64,000 nt of DNA from Candidatus Pantoea varia (lineage in GTDB: Bacteria; Pseudomonadota; Gammaproteobacteria; Enterobacterales; Enterobacteriaceae), in the NCBI RefSeq assembly GCF_900115075.1, contig NZ_FOVG01000003.1, positions 434,001-498,000 on the forward strand, written 5' to 3'. Numbering within the stretch: the stretch's first letter is position 1; the number at the start of each line of letters is the position of its first letter. The notes under the pieces are model-generated. The model made no database searches. It was given only the letters and a program-made list of their open reading frames with translations, and was not told where the DNA came from. A program made the position numbers and the translations under genes. Positions 27,937-37,320 of the stretch are shown here, one piece after another.

Positions 27937-28806
27937 TCAGGTAAAACGCAGTGCCAGGTTAAAACCTTCTGTCGACTCCACCACAATCGCTTCGGGCTGC
28001 TCCTGAAATGCGATTTCACCCGTCACCAGCGCACGTTTCACCAGGGCGAGATCCGCCGTCTCAAAACCCAGCGCGACCATCCGGGCGCTGCCATCATAGT
28101 CTTCCGGCAGCGGGCCAAACCGCCGTTGCGCATAGTCTGCCGAAGCAAACCGTACCGTGGCAGCACCGGCGCGCAGGACAAAGGCACCTTCGGGACAGGC
28201 CAGCACCTTAGCGGCCCCAAACAGGCGGCTATAGACCAGGGCTGAAAGCGCCGGGTCCTGCGCAACAATCACAAACTCACTGATATTACGCACGCCATTG
28301 GGGTGACGCTGCCATGCAGGCTGCCATACCGCTTCGGGTGTCAGATGCTGGCAAAAAAAGCTGCGGCCATTGGGTACCAGTGAAGGGCGAATCCGCACGG
28401 TTCGAAAGTGTGCTTCGCTCACCGAACCGTCGGGCAGGGTGACCGGACGATGAAAAGCCGCTGGCGGATCGCCATCCAGATCCTGCCGTTGCAGATGCTG
28501 AAACTCACTCTCTGCATCGCTGCTTTTCCACACCAGACCGCTTAATCCCAGCGGCGACTGCCAGAGATCGGCGCGCTGGCTGGCTTTGCCTGGCTCATAG
28601 CCCAGCAACTCCAGATAATTTTCTCCGAAAATCGCCAGATGATTACTCGAACCCAGCGAGTGATGGCCGCGCTCTGTGAGCTGAAAGCCCAGCCGCCGGA
28701 AACGGGCGCTGGCGCTGTCGAGCTGGTCAGCCACGTTAATCACAGCATGATCAAGAATCGGTTGCGGAACCGGAACAGACATATCAGCATTCCTCTTTTT
28801 CGTCAT
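27937..28806 (-). CDS. VOC-superfamily (glyoxalase-like) protein
   Basis: A protein of up to 289 residues with two vicinal-oxygen-chelate modules. The first begins ILDHAVINVADQLDSASARF (metal His in LDHAVINV) and continues to the glutamate in ENYLELLGYEP; the second begins near RNISEFVIVAQDP. Such proteins include dioxygenases and lyases, and the reaction is not known here. It is last in the operon. The ATG at 28806 overlaps the M20 stop by four bases (ATGA); an internal ATG at 28782 has AGAGGA upstream and is an equally good start. Confidence 0.85.
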   Translation of the reverse strand: MTKKRNADMSVPVPQPILDHAVINVADQLDSASARFRRLGFQLTERGHHSLGSSNHLAIFGENYLELLGYEPGKASQRADLWQSPLGLSGLVWKSSDAESEFQHLQRQDLDGDPPAAFHRPVTLPDGSVSEAHFRTVRIRPSLVPNGRSFFCQHLTPEAVWQPAWQRHPNGVRNISEFVIVAQDPALSALVYSRLFGAAKVLACPEGAFVLRAGAATVRFASADYAQRRFGPLPEDYDGSARMVALGFETADLALVKRALVTGEIAFQEQPEAIVVESTEGFNLALRFT

Positions 28807-29942
28807 TGCGCCGCCACAATCTGCAACGCGCGCGGCACCAGTTGGGTGAAGTACGCCACCGCCGGGCCGATCAGGGCTTCATCCGGATCGAAGGCGGCGT
28901 GATGCAGACCAAATTCACTGGCACTGCCGATGCTGACAAACGCGCCCGGCACCTGTTGCAGATAGAAGGCAAAATCTTCCCCTCCCATCTGCGGCGACTC
29001 AGCATGCTCCGCGAGATAGCCACTCTGTTGGGCAACGTCCAGAGCAACATCCACCCAGCCTGGCGTGTTAATCAGGGCCGGCGGTCCTTCAGTCCACTCC
29101 AGTTCGGCGGTCGCACCAAACCCGGCGGCAATACCCTGAATCAGCGACCGCATGCGGTGCGGGATCTGCGCCCGAATCTCGCCGTTGTGGGTGCGTACGG
29201 TGCCCTCCAGCTCAACGCTTTGCGGCATCACGTTCCAGGTATTACCGGCGGTAAAGCGCGTCACGCTCAGCACCACCGTTTCCAGCGAGCTGAACACCCG
29301 GCTCGGCAGGGTCTGCAATGCCGTCACGATATGGCTGGCAATCACAATCGAATCGATCCCCTCCTGCGGTCGTGCAGCATGCGCGCCTTTGCCCTCAATG
29401 CGGATCACAAAGCGGTCAACGTTGGCATAAAACGCGCCCGCCCGGCTGCGCAGTGTACCCAGCGGCAGGTCGGGCGCGTTGTGCAGGCCGAATATCGCCT
29501 GAACGCCTTCCAGCGCACCGGCATCAATCAGCTGACGTGCACCATTAAAAGTCTCTTCGGCGGGCTGAAACAGAATCCGCACCCGGCCTGACAGCGTCTC
29601 TTCCTGCTGTTTCAGTTGCAACGCCACGCCGAGCATCACGGCGCTGTGAACGTCGTGACCACAGGCGTGCATCACGCCCGGCTGCTGTGATCGCCATGGG
29701 CGTTCGGTGGCTTCTTCAATCGGTAACGCATCAATATCCGCGCGCAGGGCGATCAGGGGTTCGCCATGACCGATTTCTGCCACGACGCCGGTTTTCAGCC
29801 CCAGCGGCAACAGGCGGATTCCAGCCTGCTCCAGCCAGCGGGTAATCCGTTCCGTGGTGGCAAATTCATGATTCGAAAGTTCCGGATGCTGGTGCAGTTC
29901 GCGACGCCACTGCACCAATTGGTCGGTTAAAGGCAAAGTCAT
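28803..29942 (-). CDS. M20 amidohydrolase (N-acyl amino acid / hippurate hydrolase type)
   Basis: A 379-residue zinc-type metallopeptidase of M20 subfamily D. Visible metal and catalytic motifs are HACGHDVHSAVMLG, FQPAEETFNGA and the C-terminal GGEDFAFYLQQVPG; the dimerisation lid carries GKGAHAARPQEGID. It removes the acyl group from N-acylated amino acids or related compounds in the cytoplasm. It is a close paralog of the M20 gene at 49190, with matching blocks such as WRRELH, FATT, ALRADIDALPI and GAFVSIGSAS. It lies between the CMD-fusion gene (11-base gap) and the VOC gene (ATGA overlap). Confidence 0.92.
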   Translation of the reverse strand: MTLPLTDQLVQWRRELHQHPELSNHEFATTERITRWLEQAGIRLLPLGLKTGVVAEIGHGEPLIALRADIDALPIEEATERPWRSQQPGVMHACGHDVHSAVMLGVALQLKQQEETLSGRVRILFQPAEETFNGARQLIDAGALEGVQAIFGLHNAPDLPLGTLRSRAGAFYANVDRFVIRIEGKGAHAARPQEGIDSIVIASHIVTALQTLPSRVFSSLETVVLSVTRFTAGNTWNVMPQSVELEGTVRTHNGEIRAQIPHRMRSLIQGIAAGFGATAELEWTEGPPALINTPGWVDVALDVAQQSGYLAEHAESPQMGGEDFAFYLQQVPGAFVSIGSASEFGLHHAAFDPDEALIGPAVAYFTQLVPRALQIVAAQ

Positions 29943-29953
29943 GGTTATCCCTG

Positions 29954-31045
29954 TTATTCCGGCAGAAAAGGTTCGCCCAGTGTCAGCATCAGGCGATTAG
30001 CCCAGGCAAAAAAGGCGGTTGATTGAATCAGATCGAGCAGGGCGAGCGTATCCAGACCCTGTTCGCGCAGTGCAGAGAGCTGCGACTGTGTCGGCTGTGC
30101 AGGGGTCAGCGACAGCGCTGCTGAGTAGGCGATGATCGCCTGCCAGCGGGCGGCATGTCCGTGAGATAACACTGCGCCGGAGGCGACGTTCAGCAGCTTC
30201 TGTATCGCCTCATCCTGCTTTGAGAGCTGGCTGGCTTTACGCGCATGGACTGAGGCGCAGTAGATGCAGCCGTTGACCTTACTCACCACGGTGGCAGCCA
30301 GTTCGCGCTCGGCACGTGGCAGACCGCCTGCGGTATAAAAAATGCCTTTATCGGTCAGGGTACGCTGCTCCAGCAACGGCAGATTGCGCGCCAGCAGGCG
30401 AAAATAGTCGGAATCGGTGTGACCGAATTTTGCCAGTGTCGCCTGCTCTTCCTCGCTGAATTCCGTCAGCGGTTTTGCCGGTAGCCAGGGCTCCCAGCCG
30501 AGTTCCTGTTGCGTAAACGCGGTCAGGGCAGTTTTGCCGCTGGCGGTATGTAATGCCTCATGCCAGTGACCGGCAACTACCGGGGCAATCTCACCCGACA
30601 CCTCATCGCCCTGTAAGCTGCGCAGCCCCGCCAGCAACCGGCTCTGAAAACTGACAAATGCCACCAGCTGTGCCAGTGTGACAATGCCGCGCAGGCTCCA
30701 GCCGGCCAGTTTCAAAGCCTCCAGATGCGCGGGTGCAGCGGCAACCGGCTCAAAAGTCAGGCGATGGGCAAATGTCTGTGCCGCGTTGATCCGATCACTC
30801 CCGGCCAGACTCTCCTGGGGATGGTAGTGCGCCTGAAGGCCGGGTTGTCCATGCCAGCCGGCAACCTGTGCTGCCAGCAGACGCCGCTCCGCCAGCGGAA
30901 AATCCTCATCCCCCTGGCTAAACAACACGGTGTAGCTACCCTGAGCATGCTGCGTGGCGGCATGACGTGTCTGGCGCGCACGGGCCAGTTCGGAATCGGG
31001 ATCGATATCCGCCAGTGTGGCGATCAAATCGTCAGGTTGATTCAT
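29954..31045 (-). CDS. Double CMD/AhpD-like alkylhydroperoxidase-domain protein
   Basis: A 363-residue fusion of two carboxymuconolactone-decarboxylase/AhpD-type units. The C-terminal half has the redox pair and proton relay (NGCIYCASVHARKA, Cys-x2-Cys); the N-terminal half (~1-170) has the same helical pattern but no CxxC. I recall the two halves as separate families named Avi_7170 (CMD) and Avi_7169 (alkylhydroperoxidase), found with luciferase-like monooxygenases and ABC transporters. It may reduce a peroxide made by the neighbouring monooxygenase. Its start overlaps the upstream gene by ATGA. Confidence 0.85.
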   Translation of the reverse strand: MNQPDDLIATLADIDPDSELARARQTRHAATQHAQGSYTVLFSQGDEDFPLAERRLLAAQVAGWHGQPGLQAHYHPQESLAGSDRINAAQTFAHRLTFEPVAAAPAHLEALKLAGWSLRGIVTLAQLVAFVSFQSRLLAGLRSLQGDEVSGEIAPVVAGHWHEALHTASGKTALTAFTQQELGWEPWLPAKPLTEFSEEEQATLAKFGHTDSDYFRLLARNLPLLEQRTLTDKGIFYTAGGLPRAERELAATVVSKVNGCIYCASVHARKASQLSKQDEAIQKLLNVASGAVLSHGHAARWQAIIAYSAALSLTPAQPTQSQLSALREQGLDTLALLDLIQSTAFFAWANRLMLTLGEPFLPE

Positions 31046-32049
31046 GAAATTCTCCTGTGAGGTTCGCCAGCGACACGAAGCGCGGGCGCAAGATGTTGGG
31101 CAATCAGTTCAATCGAGCGCAGCGTGTCGGCATGCGAAGGTTCAACCGAATGCACCTGAAATGAGATATCGGTGACGCGCGCCAGTGCGCTGTCCTGCGC
31201 CAGTGAGTGCTGCACCTGATCGATGCCGCCAACATGTGCATCAAACTGTGCAAGCAGGTCATCAAAGCGTTCACCGCGTAATTCGCCACGGTACTGCGCA
31301 GCCTGCTGACGAATTCCCGGTTCAGCCACCTGACGGGCATAGCGGTCAGAATCGGCCACGAACGCGGTACGGGAGGCAAGAATGCGCGGAGCGATTCCCG
31401 CAGGGAGTGCCGCAAGATAGGCATCGATCAGCGGATTCTGCAACGCATCCAGCGGCAGCTCAGGCTGGCCCGCCGGGCGCGGCTGGGTGCGCGACAGCAT
31501 CAGACCATGTCCGCCCTGAGCGGCACGGATCGCACCCTCTGTGGAGAAGGTGGCAATCCACACCCGTCCGGCAAGTTGCGGCGCGGCGGGATAGAGATGA
31601 TTATCAGGATGTCCCAGTGAATCACCGCGCCAGGCGCTGAGCAGCGTATGCAGATGGTCGGCAAAGGCGGCACCGCGCTCGGCAAAAGTCAGACCAAACG
31701 GCAAAAATGAATCCGGCGTGCCACCCGAGCCCAGCCCGATCTCCAGCCGCCCATCTGCCAGCAAATCCAGTACGGCGGCATCTTCAGCCACCCGCAACGC
31801 ATTCTCCATCGGCAGGGTGATAATGGCGGTGCCGAGCCGGATAGTGCGGGTTTGCGCGGCAACATGCGCCAGAAAGACCAGAGGCGACGGCAGGCCACCT
31901 TCATCCTGATGAAAGTGGTGCTGGGCAATCCACGCATTATCAAATCCGCAGCGTTCGGCATGCTGGATCTGTTCGGTAGCCAGCTGATAGCGCTGTTTCG
32001 CCGGGACCTTATCCAGCAGCCGGGTAAAAAATCCGAGACGTCGGCTCAT
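31042..32049 (-). CDS. Luciferase-like FMN-dependent monooxygenase (KPN_01858 type)
   Basis: A 335-residue bacterial-luciferase-like TIM barrel: RLGFFTRLLDKVPAKQRYQLATEQIQHAERCGFDNAWIAQHHFHQDEGG at the start (a flavin/substrate loop with AQHHF), TRTIRLGTAIITLP and GRLEIGLGSGGTPDSF. It matches the family I know as KPN_01858 LLM. It needs reduced FMN and O2 and would oxidise a C-S, C-N or similar bond of the compound brought in by the adjoining ABC transporter. ATGA overlaps couple it to both neighbours. No flavin reductase gene is close. Confidence 0.88.
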   Translation of the reverse strand: MSRRLGFFTRLLDKVPAKQRYQLATEQIQHAERCGFDNAWIAQHHFHQDEGGLPSPLVFLAHVAAQTRTIRLGTAIITLPMENALRVAEDAAVLDLLADGRLEIGLGSGGTPDSFLPFGLTFAERGAAFADHLHTLLSAWRGDSLGHPDNHLYPAAPQLAGRVWIATFSTEGAIRAAQGGHGLMLSRTQPRPAGQPELPLDALQNPLIDAYLAALPAGIAPRILASRTAFVADSDRYARQVAEPGIRQQAAQYRGELRGERFDDLLAQFDAHVGGIDQVQHSLAQDSALARVTDISFQVHSVEPSHADTLRSIELIAQHLAPALRVAGEPHRRIS

Positions 32050-33665
32050 GCTGACTCCTTGTGGGTTAAGGGAATGAGCGGAGGAATGGCGGCAATTAAT
32101 TCCCGTGTATAAGGATGCTGTGGTGCGCTGAAAATAGTGACAACGTCACCTTGTTCTGCGACTTCGCCCGCTTTTAACACCGTGACGCTGTCGGCAATCT
32201 GCCGCACGGTCGCCAGGTCGTGCGTGATAAAAAGATAGGTCAGACCCAGTTCGGCCTGGAGTTGCTGCAACAGGTCGAGGATTTGCGCCTGCACCGTGAC
32301 ATCCAGCGCCGAAGTTGCCTCATCCAGCACCAGAATCTCCGGCTTGCAGATCAGCGCCCGCGCAAGAGCCACACGCTGCCGCTGACCGCCGGAAAGTTCG
32401 TGAGGCTGACGTGAAAGAAGGGAGAGCGGCAGCGCCACCCGCGTGGTCATCGCTTCTACGCGTTCACAGCGCTGACTGCGGCTCAGCCGCTCAAAATTAC
32501 GCAGTGGCTCTTCGATAATCTTATACAGCGTCTGACGCGGATCGAGTGAGGCAAACGGATTCTGATAGACAAACTGAATCTTCCGCCGCAGCTGTCGAAG
32601 TGCCTCGCCACGTAATCCGTTAACCACGATGCCATCCAGCGTCACCTCGCCGCTGTCGGCGGTGTCAAAACCCATAACGATGCGCGCCAGCGTGGTTTTG
32701 CCTGAGCCGGATTCGCCTACCAGTGCATGCGTGGTGCCGCGCGCCACCTGAAAGCTGACCTGGTTCAGCGCCTGCAGACGCTGCAGTTTGCCCAGCGAGA
32801 AACTTTTCATCACGCCGGTTGCCCGGATGGCGGGCGAAGAAAAACGGGAGGCCGCAGATTTAACTCTGGCGGGTCGCTGTGGAGCCGCATCATTCAGTAA
32901 CTGGCGGGTGTAGGGGTGCGACGGGGCGCTGATCAGCTGCGCAGTGCGGCCCGATTCCTGAATCTCGCCGTGACGAAATACGATAATACGGTCTGCGCGC
33001 TGTGCCGCCAGCGCCAGGTCGTGGGTGACGAACAGCACGGCGGTACGGGATTCATGCCGCAGGTTGTCCAGCAGATCCAGAATGCGCTTTTGCACCGTGA
33101 CATCCAGCGCGCTGGTCGGCTCATCCGCAATGATTATCTCTGGTTGCAGGGCGAGGGCAATGGCGATCAGCACCCGCTGCTTCATGCCGCCCGACAGCTG
33201 ATGCGGATATTGCTTAACGCGCTGCTCGGGATGGCTGAGGCCGACGCGAGTCAGCAGGTCAATCACCCGCTTCTGACGCTGCGCTGACGGTAATCTCAGG
33301 TGCAGTCGCAGGATCTCTTCCACCTGTTCGCCGACTGTTTTCACCGGATTCAGGGAATTACCGGGATCCTGCGGCACCAGACTGATGCGCGCACCGCGTA
33401 GCGTATCGAAACGCTTTTGCGACCACTGACTGATATCCACGCCATTCAGCAGGATTTCGCCCCCTTCACGGCGGCCATTTTCCGCCATCAGACCCATTAT
33501 CGCCTGTGCGGTGGTGGTTTTACCGGAGCCGGACTCCCCGACCAGCGCCACCATCTCACCGGCCTGCAACTCGAAGCTGACGTTATGTACCACCTGCTGC
33601 CAACGGTTGCCGCTGCGATAGCTAAGCGTCAGATTGTTGACCGCGAGTAACGGCTGAGCGCTCAT
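32046..33665 (-). CDS. Fused double ATPase of oligopeptide-type ABC transporter
   Basis: A 539-residue protein with two OppD/OppF-type ATPase domains in one chain, as in GsiA. Each has Walker [10 protein letters not shown], a signature ([16 protein letters not shown]) and a Walker B with DEPTSALD or DEATSALD. The switch His is in [10 protein letters not shown] and [11 protein letters not shown] placed the start at 33665, where the ATG overlaps the permease stop (ATGA) and begins [12 protein letters not shown]; the longer open frame to 33752 is the permease region read in another phase. It powers uptake through the two permeases upstream. Confidence 0.92.
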   Translation of the reverse strand: MSAQPLLAVNNLTLSYRSGNRWQQVVHNVSFELQAGEMVALVGESGSGKTTTAQAIMGLMAENGRREGGEILLNGVDISQWSQKRFDTLRGARISLVPQDPGNSLNPVKTVGEQVEEILRLHLRLPSAQRQKRVIDLLTRVGLSHPEQRVKQYPHQLSGGMKQRVLIAIALALQPEIIIADEPTSALDVTVQKRILDLLDNLRHESRTAVLFVTHDLALAAQRADRIIVFRHGEIQESGRTAQLISAPSHPYTRQLLNDAAPQRPARVKSAASRFSSPAIRATGVMKSFSLGKLQRLQALNQVSFQVARGTTHALVGESGSGKTTLARIVMGFDTADSGEVTLDGIVVNGLRGEALRQLRRKIQFVYQNPFASLDPRQTLYKIIEEPLRNFERLSRSQRCERVEAMTTRVALPLSLLSRQPHELSGGQRQRVALARALICKPEILVLDEATSALDVTVQAQILDLLQQLQAELGLTYLFITHDLATVRQIADSVTVLKAGEVAEQGDVVTIFSAPQHPYTRELIAAIPPLIPLTHKESA

Positions 33666-34513
33666 CGGCGTCCTCCTGAAAGTTGCTGGCTGATGCGGTT
33701 GGCTGCGAGCACCACAGCGACCACTACCACACCAGGAAAAGTGGTCAGCCACCAGGCGGTAGCCAGATAATTACGCCCTTCAGCGATTAACAGCCCCCAT
33801 TCCGGCACGGGCGGCGGGGTGCCGTAGCCGAGGAAGCTCAGGGTCGACAGCGCCAGGATCGACTGACCAAATTGCAGGGCGGCATAGGCGATCACCGGCG
33901 TCAGCGCATTGGGCAGAATGTGACGCCACAGCACGCTGAAAAAGCGGCCGCCGCTGCCGTAAGCTGCTTCGACATACTCACTGTGACGGATGCGCACCAC
34001 TTCGGCGCGTGCCAGCCGGGCGAAGCTGGCGATGGAGGCGATGCCCACCGCTAACGCGGCATTCAGGGTGCCAAAGCCGAGTAAAATCAGCACGCTCAAC
34101 GAGAGCAGCAGCGCCGGAATCGCCAGCAGGACATCCACGGCGCGCATGACCGTTGATTCAGTCTTGCCGCCGATTGCCCCTGCCACCAGACCCAGTGCGG
34201 TACCTGCCAGCAGTCCAATCGTCACCGCTATGACGGCGGCGGAGAGCGAATGTGACGCACCGTATACGATGCGGGCAAAGAGATCGCGGCCGAGCTGATC
34301 GGTGCCGAGCCAGTGCCCGGCCTGCGGAGCGAGTCGCTGTGCACCCGCGATCCCTTCAATCGGGCTGGCCTGGGTAAAGAGGGCCGGGAACAGTGCTGCC
34401 AGTACGGCCAGCAGCATGACTAAAACGGCGAGCCACAGGCCCGGCGAGAACGGTAAAATGCGTCTCTTTGCCGCCGCGGGTTCCCGCGCGGCTGCGTAAT
34501 CAACCAGACTCAT
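33662..34513 (-). CDS. Oligopeptide-type ABC permease (DppC/GsiD-like)
   Basis: About 283 residues from the ATG at 34513, which overlaps the first permease's stop by four bases; the open frame continues to 34786 but that part is the other permease out of phase. It has an N-terminal OppC-type segment, the DppC motif LGTDQLGRDLFARIVYGA, about six helices, the EAA loop EYVEAAYGSGGRFFSVLWRHILPN and the PPVPEWGLLIAEGRNYL stretch near the end. It is the second membrane subunit. Confidence 0.92.
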   Translation of the reverse strand: MSLVDYAAAREPAAAKRRILPFSPGLWLAVLVMLLAVLAALFPALFTQASPIEGIAGAQRLAPQAGHWLGTDQLGRDLFARIVYGASHSLSAAVIAVTIGLLAGTALGLVAGAIGGKTESTVMRAVDVLLAIPALLLSLSVLILLGFGTLNAALAVGIASIASFARLARAEVVRIRHSEYVEAAYGSGGRFFSVLWRHILPNALTPVIAYAALQFGQSILALSTLSFLGYGTPPPVPEWGLLIAEGRNYLATAWWLTTFPGVVVVAVVLAANRISQQLSGGRR

Positions 34514-35451
34514 GTTGCACCTCGTAACAGCTGTAAGCGCGGGGCAAACAGCGGCATCAGAAGATCCACCAGCAGGTTGATCACCACAAATCCCAGCGCG
34601 GAGATCATCACCACCGCCTGTAATACGGCCACATCCTGATTGTTCACCGCCTGCTGCGTCAGTTGACCGAGACCGCCCAGTCCAAACACCGTTTCGGTAA
34701 TCAGCGCACCGGCAATCAGTTCTCCCAGCAGCAGGCCCGCCACGGTGAGCACCGGCAGCATGGCATTGCGCAGGATGTGCCGCCACAGCACATAGTGCTC
34801 GCTGGCCCCTTTAGCGCGCGCCACCGCCACAAAAGGCCGGGTTGAAACCTCATCGATGCTGCGCAACAGAATCTGTGCCAGTGGCGCAGAGATCGGAACG
34901 GCGACCGTGATGATGGGCAGAATCAGTCCCTGCCACGGTGAGGGATTGATCACCGGGATCCAGCGCAGCTGGAACGAGAAGAGCTGAATCAGGGCTATGC
35001 CGAGCCAGAAGGTCGGCACTGAGATAAAAAGCGCGGGAAGTGACTGCAGCAGATTGCGCAGACCGCGCAGAACAGGCAGTCGCGACAGTGTCGCCAGCAC
35101 GAATGCCAGCAATGTCGCCAGCAAAAAACCGCACAGGGCCAGTCGCAGTGTGCCGGGCAGATTGCTGGTCAGCAGTTCACTGACCGGCACGCCCGCCTGC
35201 ACCGAATAGCCGAAGTCGCCGTGCAGCATCGCCGCCAGCGTGTGCAGATATTGCTGCCACAGCGGGCTATCCGCGCCATAGGCCTGACGCATCTCAGCAA
35301 TCTGCTGTGGACTCAGGCCGAGATCCGGATTCTGAAACTTGATCAGGACCGCATCGCCTGGCAGCACCTGTAGCAGCACAAACGACAGGGTAAACGCGGC
35401 CCACAGCACCAGTACACCCAGGCCAGCGCGTTGCAGCAGATAATGACGCAT
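34510..35451 (-). CDS. Oligopeptide-type ABC permease (DppB/GsiC-like)
   Basis: About 313 residues. I chose the ATG at 35451 because GGAGG lies five bases ahead; a GTG two codons earlier is also open. Features are the N-terminal helix with FVLLQVLPGDAV, the DppB periplasmic loop, six helices, and the EAA loop FVAVARAKGASEHYVLWRHILRNAMLP followed by GGLGQLTQQAV. It is the first membrane subunit, just after the binding-protein gene (12-base gap). Confidence 0.92.
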   Translation of the reverse strand: MRHYLLQRAGLGVLVLWAAFTLSFVLLQVLPGDAVLIKFQNPDLGLSPQQIAEMRQAYGADSPLWQQYLHTLAAMLHGDFGYSVQAGVPVSELLTSNLPGTLRLALCGFLLATLLAFVLATLSRLPVLRGLRNLLQSLPALFISVPTFWLGIALIQLFSFQLRWIPVINPSPWQGLILPIITVAVPISAPLAQILLRSIDEVSTRPFVAVARAKGASEHYVLWRHILRNAMLPVLTVAGLLLGELIAGALITETVFGLGGLGQLTQQAVNNQDVAVLQAVVMISALGFVVINLLVDLLMPLFAPRLQLLRGAT

Positions 35452-35463
35452 CCTCACCTCCGG

Positions 35464-37098
35464 TTACTGTTTTTCCAGCCAGGCACCATAGAGCGCCGGA
35501 CGGCCCACTGCTTCAAAACTGACCCCTTTCAGCCAGGGCGCACCGGCATAGACCTGCGGCTCTTCGAAGATCGGAATCACATAGGCCTGGTCCAGCAGAT
35601 AACGCTGAACGTCACCGGTTAGCTGTAACCGTTTTACCGGGTCAACTTCAGCGGAAATTGCGACCAGCAGCTCGTTCAGTTTGTCATCGCGGAAGTTTTT
35701 CACTTTGTCGCTTGAGCCACCTTTCTGCAGCAGGTTGTCGCGATTGGCAGGGTAGAAGCTGCTTTTAATCACGTCGGGATCGGCGCGGCCGACTTCGGTG
35801 ACGTTAAGCGGGGTCTTAAGGGGATCGAGGTTATCCAGCGCTTTACTGCCCGCATCGCCTGCTTTGACGGTAAGCGCGACGCCCGCCTGGCGCCACTGCT
35901 GCGCCACCAGTTGCAGTACCTCTTTGTTTTGCGGCTGCGGTAGCGATTCATAGACGGTTAACGCCAGTCGCTGGCCCGCTTTTTCGCGGATGCCATCTGC
36001 GCCCGGTTTCCAGCCCGCCTGGTCCAGTAATGCCTTCGCTTTTGCCAGATCAAAAGTGAGTTTGTCAGCCAGATTAATGTAACCCGCGGCGGTGGTCGCC
36101 ACGACGGAGGTTGCCTGCGGATAGTTTGGCGAGAAGAGCGTCTCAACGACCTGTTTCGCATTGGTAGCGTGCAGCAGTGCCTGACGCACCCGGATATCGC
36201 TGACCAGTGGATTATCCGGACGGAAGCTGAGGCTGTCGTTTACACCTCGGGTCGGCGCGGCATAAATCGGGAATTTTTGATCTTTAGCCTGCTTCTCATC
36301 GTAGGCCTGTACCTGGCGGATCAGGCCTGCCTGGCCCGCCAGCAGTGCACCGATGCGCACGCTGTCTTCCGGCGTCACGATGACTTTAATCGCATCGAGA
36401 TTGGCCGGACCTTGCTGCTGAACGTTTTTCGGTCCCCACTGATACTCTTTACGCGCCACCAGATCCACTTCCCGACCGAGCTTCTCATCACTGACCACAA
36501 ATGGCCCGGAGCCGATAATGTGACGCGCATCGCCCAGCTGATCGAAACTGCGCGCCAGGGTACTCAGCGAGACCAGGCCAGAACCAATGGTGGCGGTGCC
36601 CTGCAAAAATCCGGGTGAGGGCTTTTTAAAATAGAATTTCACCGTCAGCGGGTCGATTACTTCGCTGCGTGCATAGTTATTAATGACTTCCGATACCGGC
36701 AGGCGCAACGCTTTATTTCCCAGGCCGTAGGTATCAAAGTTTTTCGCCACCGCGTTCGCATCTAAGGGTGTTCCATCGGAAAAGGTCACGCCCGGCCGTA
36801 ATGTAAAGGTGTATTCGGTTTTATCGGCGTTGGTGGTCCAGCTTTCTGCAATCCAGGGTTCAACCTGCAGCGTTTCGGGATTCTGCCAGGTTAATTTATC
36901 GGTAATCTGATTGAGAATGCCGCCATTTGGGTAAAAACCACCGGCAGGCGGATAGAGGTTGGTATGTGCCTGCTGTTCAAGATAAATCAGCGTGCCGCCT
37001 TTGACTGGTGCGGCCACCGCGTTAAAGCTCAGAGTCCCGGCAAGTAAGGTAAAAACCAGCGTTTGTGCGCGTGGTTTAAGGGAAAATAACGTCTTCAT
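35464..37098 (-). CDS. Periplasmic binding protein of the oligopeptide-type ABC transporter (KPN_01854 type)
   Basis: About 544 residues of the SBP_bac_5 family. The Sec signal peptide MKTLFSLKPRAQTLVFTLLA is followed by cleavage near AVAA/PV; there is no lipobox. Family blocks are ESWTTNADKTEYTFTLRPGVTFSDGTPLDANAV and the C-terminal DQAYVIPIFEEPQVYA. It belongs, as I recall it, to the KPN_01854 group, which travels with the LLM/CMD genes seen here. The ligand is probably a peptide-like or N-acyl compound. It begins the eight-gene minus-strand operon. An in-frame start at 37119 is less likely. Confidence 0.9.
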   Translation of the reverse strand: MKTLFSLKPRAQTLVFTLLAGTLSFNAVAAPVKGGTLIYLEQQAHTNLYPPAGGFYPNGGILNQITDKLTWQNPETLQVEPWIAESWTTNADKTEYTFTLRPGVTFSDGTPLDANAVAKNFDTYGLGNKALRLPVSEVINNYARSEVIDPLTVKFYFKKPSPGFLQGTATIGSGLVSLSTLARSFDQLGDARHIIGSGPFVVSDEKLGREVDLVARKEYQWGPKNVQQQGPANLDAIKVIVTPEDSVRIGALLAGQAGLIRQVQAYDEKQAKDQKFPIYAAPTRGVNDSLSFRPDNPLVSDIRVRQALLHATNAKQVVETLFSPNYPQATSVVATTAAGYINLADKLTFDLAKAKALLDQAGWKPGADGIREKAGQRLALTVYESLPQPQNKEVLQLVAQQWRQAGVALTVKAGDAGSKALDNLDPLKTPLNVTEVGRADPDVIKSSFYPANRDNLLQKGGSSDKVKNFRDDKLNELLVAISAEVDPVKRLQLTGDVQRYLLDQAYVIPIFEEPQVYAGAPWLKGVSFEAVGRPALYGAWLEKQ

Positions 37099-37320
37099 GG
37101 TGAATTCCTTTGTTATCAATTGCCTCAGCAGGCGGAATCATCATCGAATGACGCAACACGCAGATAAAGTAACGATTTGGTCAAAGCTTATCTGAAAAAA
37201 ATAAATGCGGGATGGGGTGGGATTTAATCTGTTAATTTCAATTGAAGGATGGCAAATAAATATCTGCCATCCTGCCGGGATATATTTTATCCGGGTACAC
37301 AGCGGGTTAATTAGTAACCG

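Noticed and set aside
33752..34786. Longer N-terminal extensions of the second permease and the double ATPase
   Set aside because: The extensions are other genes read out of phase; ATGA overlaps and homology set the starts at 34513 and 33665.
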